NCBI GenBank assembly: GCA_029237695.1
Contig: CM055274.1
Location: forward strand, 65,283,484-65,347,483
DNA from: Conchocele bisecta
Taxonomy: Eukaryota > Mollusca > Bivalvia > Lucinida > Thyasiridae
Direction of reading: 5' to 3'
DNA: 64,000 nucleotides
Below are positions 57,067 through 64,000 of this stretch, in pieces. Below the pieces are notes generated by a model. That model searched no databases. It worked only from the letters and a program-made list of their open reading frames with translations, and was not told where the DNA came from. Numbering within the stretch: the stretch's first letter is position 1; each line of letters starts with the position of its first letter. The translations under genes and the position numbers were made by a program.

Positions 57067-57337
57067 AACGTCCGTCTGTCTGTCCGTCCGTCACACTTTT
57101 CGGTTAACCACTTTGTCACAGTTTCTCAAACTGGCCATAGCATCTACATAAGTTGCTTAATCGCTTCAATACTTCAACACTTCATTCATTGGTATGTGTG
57201 CCACACCTGCCTTTAATAATGTATATGACCTTCGCCTTTTCACCTTCACCAAGTTACTTAAATGACTTAACCACTTTGTCACAGTTTCTCAAATATGATG
57301 CAGGTGGCATCCGCGTTCGACAGACGCAGTTCTTGTT

Positions 57338-58370
57338 TGTTATTATTTTTCATATCTCAACTAAGCAGAGGACTCTTTCCTGCATGTTGTGGCTGTTGCA
57401 GCCTCAAACTACGCATGCTTTCGGCTTGATGTATGTGTTATTGTTGCACCTGTTGTATCATGTTTGTGTATAACTCAGTCGATTTAGAACGACAGGAAAT
57501 GAAAAAACTTTCGGATAACTTCGGTTTCGATTAAAGAACCCGGATGATAAAGCGATGAATAAATAGTGGCGCACATAATTAATGTCGCAGGTGGTTGTGA
57601 CGTCACTCAAAAAAGTAGTATGTGCCCAGCTCAAGCGATGTTGTTATACGGCGCCCATAACAAATCGGGAATCAGTCATGAGTCGTAAAATGTTGCGACA
57701 CAACAAAATGTGCTTTACTTAATTTGTGACCAGTGTAAACGCTGATCAACTTGCAGACTCCTGCAACTTGATATGGATTTACTATTTCACTATATTATTC
57801 ATCATGAATAGCTGTCGAGGACGAACATTTCAGGTCCTGAACTAAATGTGCAGGCCGATTTAATGCTGCACTGATCGGAAATTCAGTAGAGCGAATCCTT
57901 TTTGTCACGACCAGTCATCTCTGCCTAACTAGGAAGTGCGGTATTATTAATGGGCGTTTTTCGTTGTAACTCCCGGGTAGCCACACGAATATCACGAGGA
58001 CCGCTAGAACGTGGGTTACTAGTGTTTTAGAAACGAATTTGCTACCCCGCTCCATACCTCTCGCAAGGTAACATATCGGAGGCGAATTATTGTAGCTACT
58101 AGGGTTCCAACTCGACTTGAACCCGAGCAACGACTCTGGTTGTTCCTTTGATACTCGGGTTACTCGAGTATAACCCATGAGTTACCACGAAAAACGACCA
58201 ATGACTTACGACATACTCTGTTAAATGCGCCGAGTGGCCGAATCCCAGAATATTTAATAAATCGCGTAACGACCAAATTGCATCACTTTATGGAATTAAC
58301 TGGACTTTAAAAGAAACCACATTTCATAGACAGGTTGAGCGCGGCTCGGCCTTTCATCGTTATAAGTCTG
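57338..58370. other. Intergenic, no feature seen
   Basis: No supported coding region or repeat family. Confidence 0.5.
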
Positions 58371-58373
58371 ACA

Positions 58374-58457
<84 letters not shown>

Positions 58458-58459
58458 CT
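58371..58459. repeat. (ACGC)n microsatellite, ~22 units
   Basis: Uninterrupted CACGCACGCACG over about 89 bases. ORFs through it are artefacts. Confidence 0.95.
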
Positions 58460-58649
58460 TGTAGAATCCGTCAAACGGGGACCTAAGCTGTGAACCTACC
58501 AACCGGGTGCCAGTATTTCCTTTCATTTTACGCCCTCCAAATGAACAACGACAGCCTTTCCTGATGGTTCGACAATGTTTCTGATAGTGTGTACTTCTTA
58601 TTTCAAGTATTTTGCATGCCAGATTTTTAAAAGCCAAATGGGGACCCAA

Positions 58650-58760
58650 CGTGTGTATGCTAACCGGGGAATTTGTGTATGCTAACCGGGGAATGTGTGT
58701 ATGCTAAACGGGGAATTTATGTATGCTAACCGGGAAATTTGTGTATGCGTAGCGGGGAAC
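58650..58760. repeat. ~22-bp tandem repeat (TGTGTATGCTAACCGGGGAAT), 5 units
   Basis: Five direct units with single-base differences. Confidence 0.9.
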
Positions 58761-59540
58761 TCCCATCACTTTTGTCACCACTGACAAATCACAGGCGCGC
58801 GAATCAGTTCGCAACAATATCATTCCTTGACAGCGTACAAAATACTTCAAAATATGTATACGTAGCATTGTCAGCTGACTGGGAAGAATATGAAAGTATA
58901 CAATAAGGCTATACAAATCTATATAGTATACTGTCTGTTAGACATATGGTCGGTGTTTCGTTTGACTAAATGCGAAAGTACAAATCCGGCGTAGCACAAA
59001 TACTGGTCACAAAGGTCATAAGTTCAGACACGTTTGCAGTATTATACAGCAATACTACTGGATAATATTTGTCTATTTAATTTAACTCCAGTGGACCATA
59101 CTATCAACCGTCTGTCTGTCTGCCTGCATGCATGCCCACCCACGCGCATGCACGTGGAGTGCACCTCTGAAGTTCTATTTCCGTGTTTTAAATGGCCGTC
59201 GAGTTAGAAAGCACCGAGTGCAAGATGTGAAATGCAGGAAAATTCTTTATTATCATTCTCCAAGTTGGCTATGACGTTTATGATGGTTTTCAGAATGATA
59301 TCCTGTATGTGATGATCACTGTGGTCACATTTATCCACGAGATTAGCTCCAGATTCCATTGTTTTTCACAACACCATTATTTAAGTGACCTAAGTATATA
59401 CGGCAGTAGTATATAGGGAGTCAAAATGATACCACCTACTGTGATATCATTTACAACCCTCTATAATACCCCCACCACCCCCGAAAAATCAAAAATTGGT
59501 TAATGAGGAAATTGTCCCCCACCACCCCCGAAAATCCAAA
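58761..59540. other. Intergenic, short duplicated CCCCACCACCCCCGAAAA...AAAATTGG motif
   Basis: The only visible structure is the pair at 59469 and 59516. Otherwise nothing is recognised. Confidence 0.5.
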
Positions 59541-59545
59541 ATTGG

Positions 59546-59573
59546 TCGTGAAAAAAACAATGTTTTCCCGACA
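59546..59573. terminator. Hairpin downstream of the zinc-finger gene
   Basis: GTCGTGAAAA...TTTTCCCGAC (9 of 10 paired), about 30 bases past the 3' end of the minus-strand gene. It belongs to the same sequence family as the hairpin at 59940-59985. Confidence 0.4.
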
Positions 59574-59601
59574 GAAAATTTATGAATTTTGGATAAAATA
59601 A

Positions 59602-59913
59602 TTAATGCAATTTCAATGTGCCCACGAGTGATAGTTTATATTCCAACACCCCATTTTCCTCCTCCAATATAGCTAATTGATTTCGTAGATCAGCAACTAA
59701 TTCTACCAGCTCTAGTCTACCACGTTCACCTTTAGCCACAGGGCAGCGTAGTTGCTTATGTCTACAAAGAGTTTGGGCACTAACGAATTTACAAGGGCAT
59801 CTGGGGCATTGGAATTGGAATCTGGGGACACAAGGAATTTTTTTACGTCTCGCTAGATGCCGTCGTAGATAGTCTTTACGCGTAAACGTCTTACAACAAG
59901 TCTGACACTCCAT
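59602..59913 (-). CDS. Small zinc-finger and coiled-coil protein of the virus-like element
   Basis: Intact 103-residue ORF. It has two Cys2-His-type fingers: C-x2-C-x12-H...C (CQTCCKTFTRKDYLRRH) and C-x2-C-x12-H-x4-C (CPRCPCKF...LCRHKQLRC). A leucine/glutamate-rich tail (LVADLRNQLAILEEENGVLEYKL) fits a short coiled coil. It is divergently placed from the polymerase gene, sharing a 115-base intergenic region. Small C2H2 or C2HC proteins of this kind could act as transcription or replication factors of the element, but I do not recognise a named family. Intact coding contrasts with the decayed polymerase beside it. Confidence 0.6.
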   Translation of the reverse strand: MECQTCCKTFTRKDYLRRHLARRKKIPCVPRFQFQCPRCPCKFVSAQTLCRHKQLRCPVAKGERGRLELVELVADLRNQLAILEEENGVLEYKLSLVGTLKLH

Positions 59914-59939
59914 TATATATGTATATGTATATGTTTATA

Positions 59940-59985
59940 TTCAATTGGACGTGAAAAAAACATAATGTTTTCACGACCAATTGAA
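59940..59985. promoter_or_regulatory. 18-bp stem hairpin in the divergent promoter region
   Basis: TTCAATTGGACGTGAAAA (59940-59957) pairs with TTTTCACGACCAATTGAA (59968-59985), one mismatch. It lies between the two divergent starts (59913 and 60029), so a shared operator or promoter element is possible. Confidence 0.5.
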
Positions 59986-60028
59986 CAGATAAATTTCATA
60001 GGTTATACAAAAGTATATTAGAGAAAAT

Positions 60029-63000
60029 ATGATAACGCCAGAAATCGAAAGTTTGAGAAGAGAAGCCGAATCTCTAGGGATTACTTATAGTAAACGGTTG
60101 AGAGTTAGGGGGTTGACAAATCTGATAAACGCCACAAAGAATGAGGCGTTTATGAAGCGGTTTACCCGCGCCCACAAACGAGGAGCCTTTAAAGACCTCC
60201 CACTAGCAGAGGAAGTTGGTAACAGAATTCAAAAAGAAAGTATTGCGGGGTTAAGGGCTAGTGTAATAAAACCTTCAAGTACCAATAATTTGTCCCAAAT
60301 TAGACACCCAATATCAAATAATAAGAAAAGATCTATAGTTCGCACGATAGTGGAAAAAGGTGAAGAAATATTGGGGGCTCATGATGAAACATTGGAAAAG
60401 GTAGAAAATGGAAGACGGGTAGTTACATTATCCTTTCGTAAAAACATTGACATCAACGAGTCTGAACGCATGTCCGATAAACTCGCTCCGTATCTAACAA
60501 CAAATTTTTATTTGAGATATTCTTACAAGCTAGAACATATGGAGGAAACTAAAAATGGAAAACCTATAACTATAATATTTCACAAAAATCTCGGTGGTAG
60601 CGAACCACTATCATCAATGAAAACCGTTAAAAAATGGCTGTCAGATAAGGAGCAAACACGAATAATGTCTGATACAATAGACAGACCGAATACAAAGTGG
60701 AAGTTTGTAAGATGGGTAGAGGTTTTTGTTAAGTTAATACAGGGCAGTAGGGGAATATATATTTGGGACTAACAATCCAAAGAAGCGGCGGGAGGAGAAC
60801 TTCCAGAATGGTTGAGGAATAGAAAAGGTATGTATTCTTTAGATAAGTATAATGACGACCTTTGTCTGTTCAGGTGTTTAGCTATGCACCTTGATAAAAA
60901 GATCAGACCCGACAGATGTACAGAAAAAGCGAAAGAACTTAGTAAGCAATATTTCGGTAGTAATGTGGTTTCACCAATTCCTTTTTCAGACCTGAAAAAG
61001 GTTAGAGTTTTTTAAAATCGGTATAGAAGTATATCAACCAACCGAATGTGACGTATGGTGGTTGAAAAAGGTACCAGCACACTACAAGGAAATAGGTAAT
61101 AAACCAATGACAATAGGACTGTTTAATAATCACGCATTTCTGATAAAAAAAACCTCTAAAATTTACGCCTGCGATAATTGCAAACAGAAATTCACGAAAG
61201 CGAGTAATATGAAGAGACACGGACCAAAATGTATGAAAGGTGAGACAAAAATAGTATGTGATGGTAATTATTTAGAGCGCCCGCGTTCGTCGTTCGAGAA
61301 AGCGTTTTACCCAAAAAGTTCTAACAGTTATGGGGCGATCGATTGGATGTATTCTGTGGAAAAGCGGGAGGGAATTCACATTCACCACGAACAGTGCGGA
61401 CACGGAGGTGAAAGATGGATTTTAGGAGCTCCAGTAGATGGATACTGCCAAGAAAACAATACCGTATATCAATATCACGGCTGTTACTGGCACGGGTGCG
61501 AGATTCATGCAAAGCATAGAAAAAAATAACGCGCATCCACTAAGAGAAGAGATACATTTATTAGAAGAAGCAATGAATTCAACCTAGTAGTTATGTGGGA
61601 ATGCGAATTCCAAAGAACGGGTAAAGATATAAAGATCAGTTGCGACACTACTCTTTATCCATATCAGATAGTATATGATTTTGAGGCGTATCTCAATCCA
61701 GAATTTAAAACGCTAGGTAATAGTTTAGAGTACGAAGCTGAGCACGTTCCGGTAAGTGTTAGTATAGGAGATAATTTCTCAAGAACAGTAACTCATATTT
61801 GTGATGAAGATCCTGCAAAACTTATAGAAAAATTCGTAGAAGATTTGAAAGTCAGGGGAAAAGCTATAAGAGAAGAAGTATGGTTGAGATATGGGTTTAA
61901 TACAGAACATTTACATAAAAACCAAATCGCCAAGATCGAACAGTGGATAGAGCAAGTACCGGTTATAAGTTTTAACAGCAGTAAGTACGATATAAACTTA
62001 ATAAAGAAATATTTAGTAGGCGAATTGGCATCAACAACAAAGAAAGTAATGGTCGGAAAACGGGCAAACGCAACAATATTTATATTTACTCCGGAGTTTA
62101 GATTTCTTGATGTAATACTTTACCTAGGACCGGGTGTAAGTTACGATAGTTACGAGTGGTTCGATTCTCCAGACAAACTTGATAACCCAGGACTGCCTGA
62201 TATAGAGAATTGGTATTCCAAACTATCGGGGAAAATGTTACTAGATGAAACAGAATTAAGTAAATGTCGTAGAATTTTCGAAGAAAAGAATATGAAAACT
62301 TTCAGAGATTGGTTGAAATATTATAACAATTTAGATGTAGCACCGTTCCTAGAAGCGGTGGAAAAAATGTGTGAATTTTATAAACACAGAGGTGTGGATA
62401 TTTTCAAAGATGCGGTAACACTACCGGGTGTGGCTATACAATATTTATTGAGAGGAACCATTAAAGAACAAAAATCTATAAAGGTGGTTATACCGGAGGG
62501 GGCTCTATATGCACCAAAAGAAGAAACATACGAAATGATGAAAGACGCTCTAGTCGGGGGGTCCATCAATCGTATTTACACGCTATGCAGAAGCCGGTGT
62601 TTCAAATATTAGATCTAATTCCACAGGAATTAACAAACCTTGCAAGGCTATTTTGGGGTATGGGGATGCTTAAACGCTTATATTTATCTACGTTAAATAA
62701 AGATATGCCGTGTGGGAGAGAAACTATACACCATATAGATACCCCACATAATCCTAAATTTATTAAAAAGTTTTGTAAAAGAGTTTTATCTGGAGACTAG
62801 TTTGGGTTTGCGGAGGTGGATATAGAAGTTCCACACAACTTAAAAGATAAGTTTTCTGAAATGTCTCCACTTTTTATAAACAGAGAAGTAGATGTTGATG
62901 AGGTTCCAGAACACATGATAAAATATTTGGAAGATACTGGAAGAACTAGAGGAAATGGAAGAAAATTGGTGGGATCTAATGTCGGCCACCAAAGTACTGC

Positions 63001-63975
63001 TGTACGCGCCACTATTGAAATGGTATTTTAAAACACGGCCTAGAAATAACGGGAGTTCATCGTGTTATAGATTATATTAGTGGTAAACCCTTCGAATGGT
63101 TTCGCAAAAGAAGTTACAGCCACAAGACGAACAGGCGATGTAGAACCAAATAAGAAACCAGTAGCGGATATAATGAAATTATTAGGCAATTCGTGTTGTG
63201 GAAAAATGATAGAGGCAAAAGAGAGACATTTAAATACGACATATACACAAGACGAAACCTGTGTTGACAAAGCGTTAAGATCTGCATTCTTTTGATGATT
63301 TGGAAGAGATAGGAGATGCGTACGAAATATCTTCCCGAAAACCACAGGTGTGCAGTAAAGAGCCCCTTCCACTGTGGAATAGCGGTTTATCAACTAGCTA
63401 AATTGAGAATGTTGGAATTTTACTACGAATTTTGTAGACAAATACGTAAAAAGAGAAGACTTTGAATTAATACAGATGGACACGGATAGTATGTATATAG
63501 GAGTTAGTGGAAAAACGATAGAGGAATTGATTAGACCTAACTTACTAGACGAGTTTGAAAAAGAAAAAAAGAAATGGTTGGCTTGGGATAAATGGAGCGA
63601 AAGAGAGCCAGGACTTTTCAAAATGGAATTCAGCGGAGATAGGGCGATAGCGTTATCTAGTAAGTGTTATTTCGTAGAAAAATTTAATTCAACTATTTTG
63701 ATAATTCTAAAGAATTAATTAATAAAAACTCTGCGAAAGGAATGTCCAAGAGAACTAACAATTTAAATTGGGATAGATATAAACGAGTACTAAGTGAAAC
63801 TACAGAAGATGGAAAACACATTATAGATGTAGCACAAAATAGAGGATTTAAAATGAAAGACGGCGTTATGAAAACGTACTGTCAACAAAAATTAGGACTC
63901 GGCGTACTACGATAAAAGACGCGTGTTACCAGACGGAATACATACAGAACCTCTCTTGATTTAAGCAATCGGGGG
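60029..63975 (+). pseudogene. Protein-primed-type family B DNA polymerase of a Polinton/Maverick-like element, decayed
   Basis: N-terminal part: a SAP-like helical segment, then a DLCLFRCLAMH segment usual in these proteins. Next comes a C2HC finger (YACDNCKQKF...C, 61.17 kb) and the GCYWHGC nuclease-like motif (61.48 kb). The 3'-5' exonuclease domain has YDFEAYL (61.67 kb), FNSSKYDINL (61.97 kb) and YNNLDV (62.32 kb). Polymerase motifs follow: GNSCCGK in place of the usual NS.YG (63.19 kb) and DTDS (63.48 kb). Damage: in-frame stops at 60770, 61527 and 62798, and frame changes near 61.01, 62.55, 62.67, 62.97, 63.05, 63.29, 63.4 and 63.68 kb. The C-terminal YDKRRVLPDG signature is near 63.91 kb. 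The polymerase would have copied the linear element genome from a terminal protein, but this copy cannot. Confidence 0.88.
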
Positions 63976-64000
63976 CAGCTGGGTGTCAGAAGGTACCATA

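Larger units (their letters stand above)
56644..57337 (+). mobile_element. HINE-type element, family 3, copy B
   Basis: The left hairpin TATGCCACCGGTCTCGAAGAGCCGGGTGGCATA, GTCCGTCTGTCC repeats broken by two inserted elements, and the right end GGTGGCATCCGCGTTCGACAGACGCAGTTCTTGTTT. Confidence 0.8.

Noticed and set aside
58296..58649. ORF with ACVRACVR repeats
   Set aside because: Translation of the (ACGC)n microsatellite.

Overview
The window looks like animal nuclear DNA, most probably from a mollusc (bivalve or gastropod). The one ordinary cellular gene is the 3' part of RRP8, the nucleolar rRNA-processing SAM methyltransferase, cut into short exons by introns of 29 kb and 14.6 kb. Almost everything else is mobile DNA. 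The many short elements with internal tandem repeats next to (GTCC/ACGG)n microsatellites match the pearl / Helentron-associated (HINE) families known from bivalves. tRNA-type SINEs with a TCAC tail and DIRS-order retrotransposons point the same way. Species cannot be decided from sequence alone.

Layout. 1-2297: edge of a virus-like DNA element of Polinton/Maverick/adintovirus type, with a capsid-like plus packaging-ATPase ORF and a second small gene cut by a 500-N gap (2298-2797). 2798-9534: dispersed repeats, a 66-bp snapback, a nested Helitron-like element, a decayed mariner with 34-bp perfect TIRs and a pogo-like MITE. 9535-11337: a minisatellite whose 53-bp unit is itself a copy of an RRP8 splice acceptor plus the first part of the next exon. 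11338-11444, 40510-40606 and 55200-55313: three consecutive RRP8 coding exons, ending at the true stop codon. They join in frame and give the last 104 residues of the protein.

The first RRP8 intron holds two different, heavily frameshifted DIRS-order elements (gag, RT-RNase H, tyrosine recombinase) at about 16.6-22 kb and 29.5-34.3 kb, plus several HINE-type elements. The second intron holds more HINE-type elements, a SINE, a palindromic satellite split by a 3.4-kb TIR element, and nested MITEs. Downstream of RRP8 (55.3-59.6 kb) lie simple repeats and another HINE copy. From 59.6 kb to the end there is a second virus-like element, with a small zinc-finger gene (minus strand) and a protein-primed-type family B DNA polymerase broken by many stops and frameshifts.

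The points most worth checking are: (1) the RRP8 acceptor/exon minisatellite, about 34 consecutive candidate 3' splice sites in front of a methyltransferase exon; (2) a set of small inverted-repeat elements sitting inside the GTCC microsatellites of HINE elements, apparently with the microsatellite as target; (3) the capsid-ATPase single ORF with the same AT-rich inverted repeat at both sides of the gene junction; and (4) a common end structure uniting about nine otherwise unrelated repeat families.
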